From Oxytricha trifallax (Eukaryota; Ciliophora; Spirotrichea; Sporadotrichida; Oxytrichidae), in contig ARYC01018397.1 in the NCBI GenBank assembly GCA_000711775.1, positions 1 through 64,000 on the forward strand: a DNA stretch of 64,000 nucleotides, read 5' to 3'. The number at the start of each line of letters is the position of its first letter. Positions within the stretch are counted from its first letter, which is position 1. Below the pieces are notes generated by a model. It was not told where the DNA came from, made no database searches, and saw nothing but the letters and a program-made list of their open reading frames with translations. Made by a program: the position numbers and the translations under genes. Shown one piece after another: positions 23,302 through 36,309 of this stretch.

Positions 23302-24071
23302 CAACCAGAAAAAATTATATATTAAAAATCTTTTAAAATATCTCAACTCTTTTAATTTAACTTATTCTCTCTTAAAATAAACTGAAAATAAAATATTAAA
23401 AATTATTTCAATTTGAAATTATAGTGTAATTTTAAAACAATTTTATATGAGATCATTTTTATATCGATTTAGATGTGATTTAGTATTGAAGGAAAACATT
23501 AGATTTTGAGAGATAAATAGAATTATTAATTAAAATATTTATAGCTGATATTGTTTGAGGATGACTATAGCAAATCCAAAATAACTGAGATTTAATAATG
23601 ATTAGTGCAATTTAAATCATTGAATAATAGATTTTTGTCATTCATATAGTGGATCTAAATCAAAAAATAATATTCTCAAATAAAATTCATTTTAAATCAC
23701 ATGAAGTATAAAAAATAGCCAAAATTATTTTAAATTTTTCAATCCAATTCCCTAGAGCATATAGTATATCTTGTTTTAATTGCTAATACTTTTATTATTG
23801 AATTAAACTATTTGAACAAACTTTAAAAATCTTAAATTTCCTTCTTAACTAATTTAATTTTAATAATTCAATAATTAAATCCAAATTCATTTATATTATA
23901 TATTTGTCACATTAAGTAAAAATATAATTTAATATTATTTACTAAATATGTCAATTCTAAATTTTAAAAGATTTAAATATTGCATAAATAAAGTTTTAAA
24001 TACAAATCCAAACCTTAGATACTTTTCAATATCATATTAAATAATAAATAATCTAAATATTTTTAATAAAA
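23302..24071. other. AT-rich spacer between H and C
   Basis: No family block, inverted-repeat element or TBE end recognised on either strand. Confidence 0.35.
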
Positions 24072-26609
24072 ATGAACTCTAAATTAACAATATTGCCACA
24101 TATTACTGTCTTGAGCTTTTTAAATCTCTCTGAAAATCTTTACTTAAGATTACTAAACCATTCTGAAAACACATTTTTCTATGATAAATACGAGTATTTT
24201 AAGAACAAAAAGCAAATTCTAAAATTGAAGATTGAATCAAATGATAAAGACTAGAAATGGAAATAATTTTAACTTCTTAAATGTTTGGACTAAGTGAATG
24301 TGATTATATTTAGTATAAATAATTTTATTTATGTTAATTTATAATTAATAGATTAACATTAACTAGAATGAAAGTATAATCTGTCTTGTGGAGGTATTAG
24401 AAGACTTAATTGACATTCATAATATTAATAACTAAGATGCATTGATAAATTAGAGCTAATCTGACAATATCGATGAGGAATAGAAATTATATTCAAGAAA
24501 TAAAATAGTTTAATAAATTGTGATAATTATTATTTCTAAATTATATTTCGTTTTTTATTCTGCACAATCCATTTCTAATCAAGAATACCAAGATTAAATT
24601 TATAAAACCATCAAAATTTAACTCAGTTTTACGGACGTTCTATTTAACGAGAAAAATAGATATTACAAAACTGTTATAGAGTAATATTAATTATTTCAAG
24701 ATGAAGATTGGGAGTTTGAAGAGCCTCTAGAAATTAAGATTTCTAAATTTCTTTAAAAATATTAGTCAAATAAGTAACTAGTTAAATTTGAAATGATATT
24801 TGATATCACATACAGCTTAATCACTTTAATTATATAAACGTAAATGTTATTTACTTTAAAACTATTAAATTTATTATAAAATCATTTTTTGCTTAATGAT
24901 GAGCAAATATCTTATAAGAGTTGCAGAGTTAGCTTAAGTTATGAATATCTCATGTAGAAGGCTTGTTATTGATAAATTAATATTAATTTATCAATAAAAT
25001 AATGTATTAATAATTAACTTAAAAATACACTATTTATAATATCAATAAAGATACAAATGTCGTAGATTTAAAGAATATTTTCAAATATGCCAATGAGCTA
25101 AAGATTTCTGGAACAATTCAGATAAATTATTGGGGAAACACAAATTTGTGCAGTTTTTAACATATTAAGAGAATGAGTCTTGAGAATAATGCAATCTATC
25201 CATTTAGAATTTAATTAATTATTTATTATTAACTAATATTTTTAAAAATTAGAGAAATTTCAAGTTTGAGAATATGGCTTCATTAAAAAATAATATTAAA
25301 ATGCCTCTTCAAAGCCTTACAATACAAAATTTAATAATTTTCATTAATTAAAATATTCTTTGCAACAGTATTTAATTACTGTATTTTATTTTATAAAAAT
25401 GATTTAGCTCATAAATCAATTAGTCTTATAAAGGGACTTCTTAGTTTGTTTTACCAGACTATATACAATTTAAACCAGAAAAAAATGTAATATATTTATA
25501 ATAAAGTGATAAATGTTGAAAAAATATTAATCAATTCATTCTTATACTTATCTTAAACTTAAATAATATATTTCTTCTTTATTTATTGATAATCTACCTT
25601 AAGGAGTTATAGAAGTATTTTTATTCATTAAATAATATTATAATCATTTCCTCCTATGTATGAAAAACTTGAGACACTCATTATAGTGGATTAGGTTTCT
25701 TAGCCATATTTTAACCACTTAGAGAATATCATAATAACACATAATGAAAAGTAATTGAGCAAATAAAATAAATTGGAGGCTTTTGCAGCCCTTAAGAATT
25801 TTACTGGGACTTTTATATTTAAAATATAATACATTAAAAATTAGAATACTTTTAACATAGCAATTGGAAGTCATTTAACATCTGAAAAAGTCTTAATCTT
25901 TATTGGACGAATCTTTGAAAGCATTGAAAAAGCAACGACAGTTAATCTAAAGTTTTTCCTTCAAGCTGTTTCCTGTACAAAAGAATCGTTGAAAAATACT
26001 TGATCACCCCAAAATCCCTAGTTGCAGTGAATTGTATCATATAATATAATAAATAATTGAGATTGGCTCAAATTATTTCTAATTTATTCACTAAGTGATT
26101 TAAAATTATTTGAAAATTTAATTTTAGTAAGATTTAAATTTTTTATACAGATGGTAATCTATATTTATATTAAAGTAGAAAATATTAAATTAATTTGTAA
26201 TTTTAAAGAATAAGGAAATATGAAAAAAACAAACTATAGGAATTTATTATGACTTAGTAAATTATATAGTTATGGTTGAATTAATTTTGATGGAAAGGTA
26301 AAGGGGTTTTGTGGTAAAAATACACTTTAAATTCATTGCTAACACATTGAATTTATAGATCTTAAAGCAGAAATCGATATGCAATAGTAACTTGAAGAGT
26401 ACTATTTTAGTATGTTAAAATAAACGAATAATGACACTTATAAAGATAACATGAAATATTTTGGAAACCAAGAAAATCTTAGTTGTGACTAATCAAAGAA
26501 AAGTACAGGATTTCTATAGTGTATTGTTTTTGTTAAGAATGCGAAATGTAGAGAAGGATAAATTAAAGTTATTACTAAGTAAATCAAAGCATCAATCCCT
26601 CAATCATGA
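24072..26609 (+). CDS. Gene C: family I F-box/LRR-like gene with IESs
   Basis: ATG 24072: LTILPHITVLSFLNLSENL then LRLLNHSENTFFYDKYEYF. After a 49-bp GATT IES: INQNESIICLVEVLEDLIDI. Then AQSISNQEYQDQIYKTIKIQ and LSFTD (24566 on), EPLEIKISKFLQKY, KFEMIFDITYS (24785 on), LLNDEQISYKSCRVSLSYEY (24890 on), INKDTNVVDLKNIFKYANEL (25040 on), HIKRMSLENNAIYPF (25170 on), FPPMYEKLETLI (25650 on), IFESIEKATTVNLKFFL (25910 on) and a C-terminus GQIKVITKQIKAS ending at TGA 26607-26609. Frames agree with the other family I copies, so the code and block order are well supported. A C4A4 MITE sits at 26000-26315. About 360 bp near 25260-25620 is extra relative to copy A. Confidence 0.65.
24302..24350 (+). other. 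IES with GATT pointer in gene C
   Basis: GATT(A) at 24302 and 24351. Excision joins VNVI to NINQNES in frame. Same position as in B, D and E. Confidence 0.6.
26000..26315. mobile_element. MITE with C4A4-like ends and 8-bp duplication
   Basis: Left end TTGATCACCCCAAAATCCC; right end AAAGGGGTTTTGTGGT. The copy of AAAAATAC at 25992-25999 is repeated at 26316-26323 and brackets the insert. Compared with gene A, the sequence interrupts the block between LKNT and NTLNL-like codons. The duplication length differs from the ANT of the TBEs, so this may be another transposon class that converged on a C4A4 end. No ORF. Confidence 0.5.
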
Positions 26610-27111
26610 ATATTTTTATTTTATCTCATTTTAATTCTATTTGATATTTTCTAATTATCTACGATTTAAATAAGTTCATAAGTATAAACTGTATTGTACT
26701 TCCACATTCAAATAAACATTTATAATAAATCATATTATTTATAAATTTAAAATAATTGTATTAAAAAAGATAAATTTCTAGGGCCAAACGTCATTATCAC
26801 AATAAATTCATATGATTATAACATATAATATAAATTATGATACTTTATCATTATTTCAGAAAATAATTGTCCTTTATTTTTTAAATAAATATTAAAATTT
26901 TTCAAAAGTTAGAATATTTTAAATATATTTGATTTTAGTATTATAGAAAGTCATTAAGCAAAATATAAATTAATCCAATTTATATTTAAATTTAAAATAG
27001 TTTAAAACTATACATTGGTGTTTTTTGTGGAAAAATATTAAATATATGATAAATCTTAACTGGGATATTAATACATAAATCATAAATATCTTTAATTACT
27101 ATTGAAATAAA
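26610..27111. other. AT-rich spacer between C and D
   Basis: No coding block or repeat element recognised. Confidence 0.35.
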
Positions 27112-30100
27112 ATGAGCTCTAAACTAACAATATTGCCACACATTACTGTCTTAAGCTACTTGAATCTTTCAAATAATCTTCGCTTAAGATTACTTAGTCA
27201 TTCTGAAAACAAATTCTTCATCAATAAGTACGATTATTTTAAGAACAAAAAGCAAAAATTACAAGTAACTCTTGATATTAATTCTGAAAATAGTAAAAGA
27301 AAATGGTTAAAGCTTTCGTTTCTTAATCATCTAGACCAAGTAAATGTGATTTTATATAATTTACAAAACAATTTTTTTATTTAAATATATATTTAATTAC
27401 TAGATTGGTATATACAGCCTCACATAACTCATTGAGGTTTTAGAGATTCTTATTGACATTCACAATCAAAATCTCATGTAGTATGACAAAATTAAAGAGG
27501 AATCGAAGCTAGATGCAAAATTAATTTAAATTAAATATTTAAAAAATTATTAAATTATCGTAAATTTTTAATCTATTTTTGTTGCACAATCAACTCTTAA
27601 TCAAGAATATTTTGATTAACATTGTAAAACTATTATGATATAGCTCAGCTTTGCTAAGCAACTTGATGATATAAATGACATTAGAACTATTTAATAATAA
27701 TAATAACTAATTAATCTTTAAGAGGAGAGGAAAGATAAAAACTTTGGAGATAAATTTTCATAAATTTATTTGAAGGAAAATTAAAGAGTAAAGTTTGAGT
27801 TTTTATTTGACTTCGCATACAGAGAGGAAATTAAAATAATTGTAGTTTAATATTTAAATTTAATTAAATCATTAATTATTACCTAACAAATGAATAAAGT
27901 ATTAGAAGTATTTAGCTAGCTTAAGATTTTGATATCAAATTTACAACGCTAATTATAGGTTGATTAAAAATATGAGCAATTAATTTATGATAGAATTTCA
28001 TAAAAATATTTATATTTTTATAATATCAATAAAAATACAAACATACATGAATTAAGATTCTTTTTATAGAAAGTAAGCAAGTTAAGTATTTCTAATGATT
28101 GTGAAGTAATATCAATGGCTAACGATAATTAATGTAATTTATAACATATTAAGAAATTGAAACTCAAAGATTGTAATATTTATCCATTTGAAATTAGTTT
28201 TATAAATTATATATTAATTATTAAATAAATTAAAATTATCATTTCCACCCATGTTTGAGAAATTAGAATCGCTTACAATAATTCAAGAGGTGAATTAGCC
28301 TTATATGATAAATTTAAAGAAAACAATGACTAATTATTGAAGGAATATAATCAAAATTGGGAAATTAATTATAATTAAATTTATTATTAATTAAACTATT
28401 GGCAGTTAAAGTTTGTCTATTTAAACGATTTGACTTATTCGATAGAGAATTTAAATTAGCTGGATTGTATGATTGACGGTACAATAAATCTATTCACTTG
28501 GAGCGAGATAACTTAACGCTTACAAATTGTGTTAATTATACCCTTATATTAAATCAATTTATCTAATTCCAAGCATGAGATAAAATAGTTAGCCTATGTA
28601 CCAAATTCCAGTTAATTTTGTATTTCCTATCAAATGAGCCCATTATATTTTGCATTACGCAATTTTAACTCTTAAAATAGTTTAATTGTTTTTAATTTAA
28701 TTATAATTAATTTCAAAATTCAAATGCATTCCTACAATATTAAATTAGACATTAAAAATAACCTTAGTTGTTCCAACCGAGAACCCCCTCACCCCCCTCC
28801 CAGGCCTAAAAATAAACCCCCCCTCCCACCTTAACTAGACCCCCCTCCCACCCCAACAACATCCCTATTCATATGAAAATTTTTATTCTCGATGTTTATA
28901 CCATTTTCCTTCATGACATCTTGATCTCATAATATTTTTTATACATAAAATATATCATTATTTTAAAAATATTTTTTCAACAAATCAAATGCTATTCTTA
29001 ATTAAATTTCTTATTTTAACAACTTCCACTTCGTCCGCCAACTTTTTTATTTAAATACTCCCATAATAAATTGATTAAAAATATATTTCCATTTGATTCG
29101 ATAATAATAAAATAAAATTTATGAGCCAACAAACTCATATAACTTTATATAATCTGTATTCGAAATACGATTAATTTTTCTAATGTATTTTTCCAATTTT
29201 CTATAATAATTATTGTAGAAATACATTTGAATTCAAAAAAATATTTTAATTAAAATAAATGTAATTCAAAATCTTGCCAGTTAAAGTTGCCAATATAAAC
29301 GATCTTGGGCTCATTCGATAGAGAATTCAAAATTAGCTGGACTTTACAATTAGCGGTACTATTTTATCGTATCCCTGGAGCGAAATAACTTGAGTTTAAT
29401 GTGTAGAGATAATTAAATGAATTTAGATGTGTTTAATTAAAGTTGAGTTATCTCGCTCCAGGGATACGATAAAATAGTACCGCTAATTGTAAAGTCCAGC
29501 TAATTTTGAATTCTCTATCGAATGAGCCCAAGATCGTTTAAATTGGCCAACTTTAACTGCCAAGATTTTGAATTATATTTATTTTAATTAAAATATTTTT
29601 TTAAATTCAAATGTATTTCTACAATAATTATTATAGAAAATTGGAAAAATACATTAGAAAAAATTAATCGTATTTCGAATACAGATTATATAAAGTTATA
29701 TGAGTTTGTTGGCTCATAAATTTTATTTTATTATTATCGAATCAAATGGAAATATATTTTTAATCAATTTATTATGGGAGTATTTAAATAAAAAAGTTGG
29801 CGGACGAAGTGGAAGTTGTTAAAATAAGAAATTTAATTAAGAATAGCATTTGATTTGTTGAAAAAATATTTTTAAAATAATGATATATTTTATGTATAAA
29901 AAATATTATGAGATCAAGATGTCATGAAGGAAAATGGTATAAACATCGAGAATAAAAATTTTCATATGAATAGGGATGTTGTTGGGGTGGGAGGGGGGTC
30001 TAGTTAAGGTGGGAGGGGGGTCTAGTTAAGGTGGGAGGGGGGGTCTCGTTTTAGGCCTGGGAGGGGGGGTCTCGGTTGGAACACTTAGTAAGATAGACCT

Positions 30101-30643
30101 AAGTTATACCCAGCTTTTTAATCACTCAAGAAATTTACAGGAACTTTTATATAATTTAAATTTATACCTATATCATGACATTTTTATTTATGGATATAAT
30201 TCAAGTATAAGCATATCATATAATTTTATGTATTAACTTTTAGCTTTATAAATCGCATGGATTGCCTTTAATTATTTTAAAAAACTCTGAAAAGCATTAA
30301 GAACGCAACAAAAGTAAATCTTAAATTATTTCTATAAATGCATGCTTACAATAATATTGATATAAATAATCATCTAAAACGGTATTGTAAGAACATTGAG
30401 TTTATTGAGCATCATTAAGAGATCAATAATAATGATTTAATCATTGACGACGCTTTTGAAAATAATTAGGTCAAAGATTTTAGCAATTCATAGTATGATG
30501 GAAAATTCTAAATAAATAATGAGATAGAAGAACAAAACTAAAACTGGTTTTAGAGCATTGAGTTTATAAAGAACTCACAATTTTCAGAGGGCAAAATTAA
30601 AGTTACTACAAACTATATAGACTTTTAAATCAATCGATCATGA
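27112..30643 (+). CDS. Gene D: family I gene carrying two inserted elements
   Basis: ATG 27112: LTILPHITVLSYLNLSNNL, LRLLSHSENKFF, then KRKWLKLSFLNHLDQVNVI. This copy shows CAA where B and E have TAA/TAG for Gln, which is direct evidence for the ciliate code. After a 55-bp GATT IES: SLTQLIEVLEILIDIHNQ, KIKEESKLDAK, then AQSTLNQEYFDQ (27590 on), KFEFLFDFAY (about 27795), HIKKLKLKDC (28140 on) and FPPMFEKLESLTI (28245 on). MITE-P (28336-28738) and the foldback (28769-30083) interrupt it. It ends with KNSQFSEGKIKVTTNYIDF and TGA 30641-30643. Most complete family I reading in the window. Confidence 0.65.
27348..27402 (+). other. IES with GATT pointer in gene D
   Basis: GATT at 27348 and 27403. 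Joining gives VNVIGIYSLTQ in frame with B, C and E. A GTGATT...TAG intron is also formally possible here, but not in gene B. Confidence 0.6.
28336..28738. mobile_element. MITE-P inside gene D
   Basis: Ends ATTGAAGGAATA / ATGCATTCCTACAAT, with ATT on both sides (28333-28335 and 28739-28741). Internal arms contain TTCGATAGAGAATTTAAATT and CCAGTTAATTTTGTATTTCC, the MITE-P hallmark. The uninterrupted sequence in gene E (around 37895) confirms the insertion point and the 3-bp ATT duplication. Confidence 0.75.
28769..30083. mobile_element. 1.3-kb foldback (palindromic) element with C/G-rich termini
   Basis: A large inverted repeat with arms of about 630 bp around a spacer of about 45 bp at 29403-29448. 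Termini TGTTCCAACCGAGA / TCTCGGTTGGAACA. CTTAGT flanks both sides (28763-28768 and 30084-30089), a 6-bp duplication. Each arm has tandem units of GTGGGAGGGGGGTCTAGTTA (right arm more units than left). The inner third of each arm is a MITE-P copy, so the foldback contains or derives from one. No ORF. The uninterrupted gene E sequence supports insertion into gene D. Confidence 0.8.
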
Positions 30644-31240
30644 GTATCTTAGATGATTTAAATAAGTTTAATTATTATTACAGAAAATGAGATTATAATT
30701 TCATTTAATATCTCATGAAATTCTCATATAAAAATCTTTATGATTTAGAATGAAAAAAATCTAATTGAATTAAATGAGTTAATCATTAAATTTATTGATA
30801 TAATATTTTTCATAAATTGATTTTAACTTCAAATAAGGAGCAAATAATTGTATGATAAAATAAGGATATTTATATAATCAAAATCAAATATTTGAAATAC
30901 TTACATTATATTATTATTAAGTATATAAATTAATATAAAAATATTTCATTAACTAATTAGATTTATTAAAGAACTATGCTAATAAGAGTATGATGAAATA
31001 AAATACATACTTATATTAAAATTATACAATTAGGGAAAGATAAATTAAATTACTAAATATTTTGCATTAGATCTGCAATAAAGTTTGAAAATTGTTATTA
31101 AGCAATTGCAAAGGGATTTTTAGTTGAATATTTTAGCATATATTTCTTTAGTTTAAATTTATGAGAAAATATTTTTTAATACATTTTATCATAAATAGTT
31201 TTCCAAATTATTTATAATAATACAATATTAACTGATAAAA
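30644..31240. other. AT-rich spacer between D and I
   Basis: No coding block, element end or RNA gene recognised. Confidence 0.35.
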
Positions 31241-34200
31241 ATGTAGAAACATTTAAACATTTATGGAACACTTACAGTTTTAAGCTACTAAACAAAACTT
31301 GAAACATTTAAACTGAGAATGTTATGTACTTCCTTTCAAGATTTTTATATTTATTAATTTAGAAATTATTTAGATTTTCTCATTACAAAGTATGCTCTTG
31401 TTTACGGCCATAATACTAATATGATGATAGACATAAATGAAGATTAAATTCTTGAAAAAATTAAAAATTCTAAGTGCTTTTTCACTTCAAATGTAATCTA
31501 CTTCAAGATTTTGCCATCATAACCTTCTTGATAAATTAAAATTAGTTTTGAAGTTTAAATATAAATTTTACATTAAGAGAGCGCTCAAATATATTAAATG
31601 GAATATATTAATCGTACCATGATTTTATGTGGGGTTATACATTGAGTTATTTTTAGTTATAAAGTGTTATTATTTTTCTTTTTCTTCTTCTTCATCAATA
31701 CAATTAAAAATTTAGTAAACAATATCAAGTTTTATTCATGAATAAGTTGGAAAATTATCTCTAAAACCAAGCTCTTTTAAAAAATATAATTTATGAAAGT
31801 TTCTTAAATTATTTAGTTAGTTATCTAGTAAAATTATTAGGATATTAATATTAAGGGGAGATAATGCTGAAGATTCTTCTTCCCGATCCCATCCAGATGT
31901 AGAATGTGTAGTCACCACTAAACTTGACCGTAGTTCAAACATTTCATTTCTTCAATGTAGTTACTCCAGATTTTTAAAACTATTCATGTGTATTCAGCCG
32001 TTTTTTAATGTCATTCTAGATCTGGACTAGTGTCTTGTGCTTTTGTCAGGAAATAGACATAAACTACTTGGGATATTAAGTGTTTTAATAGGTAAAATAT
32101 CAGTGAACCTTCGATTTTTATTTCATTAACAGGCCATTTTTGTCAAATAACTAACCGTCTGGGCAATAGGTTTATAACTTCTTATAGCATTTATTAAAAA
32201 TTAAATTAAGAAACAATTTAATTAATAAGTTTTGTTTATTTTTTCATAATAAATTCTTTTTCTTCATTAATTCAACATGAGATTATTCGATATACTGAAT
32301 TTGATTTTGGAAAATGTTAAAGAACAAGAGAAAGCCAAAATTGGGAAAATTAGAAAATAATAGATTGGATTTCATTTTTAGCAAAGTATTGAATCCAATA
32401 AACATAATTTATATAAAAAATCGAGGTGGGTATTTCTTGCCTATGTTAAAAATTTAAATCGTCTTGTGTGTATAATATGAATATTTTGAAATATCTTAGC
32501 TAATTTTGCTTTAAAATAAAGATATAAAATATCTTGATAAAAGTTTAAGCTCATTTATCTTAAAAGTTAATTTCTTATCAGCATCCATTATTTATCTTTT
32601 TTCAATTAATAATAATTAATAGAATACGAATTAAAATATCAAAGTTACTTTATCCATAATATACAATTGAGACAGTGTAATTTTTAAAAATCTTATAGAT
32701 TCTTAACCTATATATAAACAATGAATAAAAAGAATTATCTTATAAATGATTTTAGTAAAATTACAAAATACATTCAAAAGAAATTAGTTGAAGTTTCATG
32801 ATCAATGTCCAGTATAATAATCCAAAAAAGAAATTTTCTGCCTATTTTTATATTTAATGCTTTCTCCTGCAAGAAATAAAAAAAGTCATTTAACTAGCTT
32901 GAGATTATAAGAGTTTTAATTTTTATAGCTAGATTTTTTTATTTTATCTCGTTTAAATTATTTTAAAAAGAATAATTTATAAAAAAATGATTCCTATTGA
33001 AATCTATCTAAAATAATAAGAACTGAAATATTTTATAACTTATTAAATTAGTTTTGAAGTTCCTAAAGATTAATGTTTTTTTAAAAAATTAATATCTGAT
33101 ATATTTAATTTGATATAAATTTAAAAATAAATTTAGAAATATTAAATGTCTAATAGATTTTCTAAAAATGATTAAATCCTAGTAAAATTCTATGAAGTCT
33201 GGCGACCAAAATATCAATTAATTTGTATTCATTTTTATTTATGCAAAATGCTATTGAGTTATTTTCGACAATAAATCACAAGTACTTAAAATTTGTTCAT
33301 GAAATAATTTAAATATTCCATACTTATTAAAATGCACAATATTTTTTAATTAAAGCTTGCAAATCTTATACTTATAAAAATTAAAATTAAGCAATACAAA
33401 TATTTTTAGACAAATTTACGAATAATGGTATAAATAATAAAGTCTTAATGTAAATTAAAAATAAAAAAGATTTATAATATTTTAAATACCTTATTTCTAA
33501 ATATATTCAATTCACTATAAAATAAACTTTTACTTGAAAACCCCTTGTAATATATTTAAGTTAATAAAGTTTAAACTCGTGTCTTATTATTGTAGGAATA
33601 CATTTGATTTGGGAAATTAAATAAAAAATAAATAAATAATTATTTAAATTCGTGGCAGTTAACTTTCTGGAAACCTAGACAATATGGTACTTGTTCGATA
33701 GAGAATTCAAAATTAGCTGGACTTTACTATTGGCGGTACCCCTCTATCGCATCCCTGAAGCGAGATAAATCGATTTTAATTTTGAGTGATTTGTTTAGTT
33801 GATTTTAATGCCAAAATTAAAATCGATTTATCTCGCTTCCAGAGATGCGATAGAGGGGTACCGCCAATAGTAAAGTCCAGCTAATTTTGAATTCTCTATC
33901 GAACAAGTACCATATTGTCTAGGTTTCCAGAAAGTTAACTGCCACGAATTTAAATAATTATTTATTTATTTTTTATTTAATTTCCCAAATCAAATGTATT
34001 CCTACAATATTCAAAATAATTGATTGCTCCGCAGCTTATATAGTTAAAATAAGCGCTCAAATTCCACATAGAGATTGCCTTTTTAATGTGAGTACTCTTC
34101 ATTTCATAAATACAAAAGTTTCCTTCAGAGGAAATGAGGTTAATGCATTAACAAAAAATTATACTTTGGACAAAATAAATAAGTTGATTTTAGTAAACAC

Positions 34201-34860
34201 TACTGCGTATTTCCAAGATAAAATAAAATTGAATAATTTATTCAATAGTAAATTATTTTTTATTAAATATTTAATTGAACAGTTTGACTCATCTCGAGTT
34301 AGAAGATTCTGAAGTGTTTTGTGTCATAGATTTTCCAACAAAAATTATACATTTTTAAATGTATTATTTTTAGATTTAGCGTTCCCAAATTTAAAATTCT
34401 TAAAAATCAAGACTCAATCAAACTACTTTACTTTCTTATGTGGCTATTTGCATAAGTCTCAAAGATTTGATAGTCTTGAATATGCCTCAATTAAATGTAC
34501 AACAGGTAAAATAAGAAATCTCCATTTATAGATAATAAAAGATTCATTAATTAAAGCAAAAGTCCTAAAGATTTCTTGTAAATTATTTGAAATTATCAAA
34601 ATTTGTTTTCATTAATACATATTTCTTGTTAATATAAACTAAAAGTAAAGTAGGAGATATAGCCATTACTGATACTTTTAAATATATATTATAAATATAT
34701 TGATGCTGAGAGAATTTTTAAAGGAACAACTTGTGTCAAAGAAAATTTATTAGCAGATAGTGAAAATTTAGATGGAGACTTGTATATAAAGTACAAAAAG
34801 ATTTAGAATAAGGAAATAGTTTACGCATATAATTATAAATAGAAATTAGAAATTTAATGA
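31241..34860 (+). CDS. Gene I: family II F-box/LRR-like gene with MITE-P and a frameshift
   Basis: ATG 31241 begins the family II N-terminus (homologous to GTLTVLSY in other copies), then a 33-bp AGATTTT IES and MMIDINEDQILEKIKNSKCF with FTSNVIYFKI. RKQQIGFHFQQSI lies near 32355-32395. After MITE-P (33589-34008): FINTKVSFRGNEVNALTKN, LDKINKLILVNTTAYFQDK, then a one-base shift near 34275 before HLELEDSEVF; later FPNLKFLKIKTQSN (34384 on), LEYASIKCTTGK (34474 on) and GDLYIKYKKIQNKEIVYAY ending TGA 34858-34860. The shift may be a true frameshift or an unseen IES edge. LRR-like; function unknown. Confidence 0.6.
31339..31371 (+). other. 33-bp IES with AGATTTT pointer in gene I
   Basis: AGATTTT at 31339-31345 and 31372-31378, the longest exact pointer of the family II set. 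The excised segment contains no GT, so a spliceosomal intron is excluded on sequence grounds. Confidence 0.7.
33589..34008. mobile_element. MITE-P, near-perfect 420-bp palindrome in gene I
   Basis: Termini ATTGTAGGAATACATTTGA / TCAAATGTATTCCTACAAT, with ATT duplicated at 33586-33588 and 34009-34011. Arms of about 195 bp are almost identical, so it is probably recent. Shared inner motif GAATTCAAAATTAGCTGGAC. No coding capacity. The ANT duplication is the same as for the TBEs. Confidence 0.85.
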
Positions 34861-36309
34861 TTTAATTATAATAAGGATTATTTGTATTTTTTTATATGTT
34901 TTTACTCCTTAATATAGATGGAATATAAAGGTAAGTAAATTATTGAATTAAATACTAATTAATAAATTAATTAAAAAAATAAATAACATGAGATAACAAT
35001 ATTAATATTTTTATGCATTATTAATGTCCGTCTTTAATAGTTTGGAAAAGTAATATTTAGAATAGGTTTATAATTATTTAAATGATTTAAATAATTATTA
35101 TTGATTGTTATAGATTAAAAAATTAATAAAATCTATGCACAGCTTTATTTTGATTTTTTTTATTAAAATTCATATTTTTCTACTTCTAGCATTTAAAGGT
35201 TTAAATAAGTTGTTTAACTTTCAAATTTTGTTAAAGGCAAGCTAGTCAAGTAGTTATATTTTGGTTGATTTTGATTTATATTTATATTTAAATTTTTTTA
35301 AAAAAATAATATCCTAATATTTTGAAAAGGACTTCTTATTTTTTTTAATTTATTAATTTAAGTTTTAAATATATCAATTTAATTAATAAAGCTTTTCAAT
35401 ATTTCAATAAAGCTTAAAATTTATTTTTATATTAAGAAAAAAGTATTTATCTTAAATAATAAAACTACTTTATGTGAATAATAAAGTTGAGAATTAATAT
35501 TTTCGAAAGGAAAGATTTAGAGATAAAGAAAATAGAAAATATTTTGTAGTTTAGGAGATTTGAGTTAGTGAAGGAAATAAGAATGAAAATGGTAGTAAGG
35601 ACCTCAATCTGATATTATAAGTATTATGGTGAAAATAAAAACAATCTTAAATCCATATCATTAAAATTATTAAATGAAATTGATTGTGACTTTAAAATCA
35701 ACATAATCTTGAGGACATATGGATAATAAAGTCTTAACAGCACTTCCATTATTTTGTGACTTCTTTTTGATTATGAATTCAAATAGATTCATACCACTCC
35801 ATATCACCTATGAAGCAAAAATAATCTCAACTTATTTTTTGTTTTATAACACAAGTATTTATTTCTCTTAGTAGGGTAAGGAAATTTGTTAATTGAATTT
35901 TTCTTTCTAACCACGCTATGCTGTTTGCCTAAAGCATCTCCATTATCCTATTTAATCTTTAGTCGTCATAGATAACTTATATATTACTAAATAATTTTCT
36001 AGAATCAAGAAAGTTCCTGCAAATTTTTCAATTTTTACTTTTATTAGATTAATTAATAAATGATAAAACTCTAATATTTATTGTTTGAAATATCTAAACG
36101 ATTTATTTGAAGATAAAATATACAATAAATCCTTATGAAAAGCTATATATAAAAAAAAAGAGTTAAAAATTGAACTATATATTGATATTTATTAAGAATA
36201 AAAATAAACACTTAAATTAAATATTAATATAGGAATTTTTAATTAGCAGAAATCTTACTTAATATTTCTATAACAATCATAAATATATATCATTATTATT
36301 AATAAAAAG
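34861..36309. other. 1.4-kb AT-rich spacer between I and E
   Basis: No family block. A slightly less AT-rich part at about 35690-35860 has short open frames on the minus strand with no recognised similarity. No terminal repeats seen. Confidence 0.3.

Noticed and set aside
27340..27402. A GT-AG spliceosomal intron in gene D instead of an IES
   Set aside because: GTGATT...TAG is possible here, but gene B has no AG at the equivalent place and all four copies share the GATT repeat, so the IES reading fits better; not excluded for D alone.
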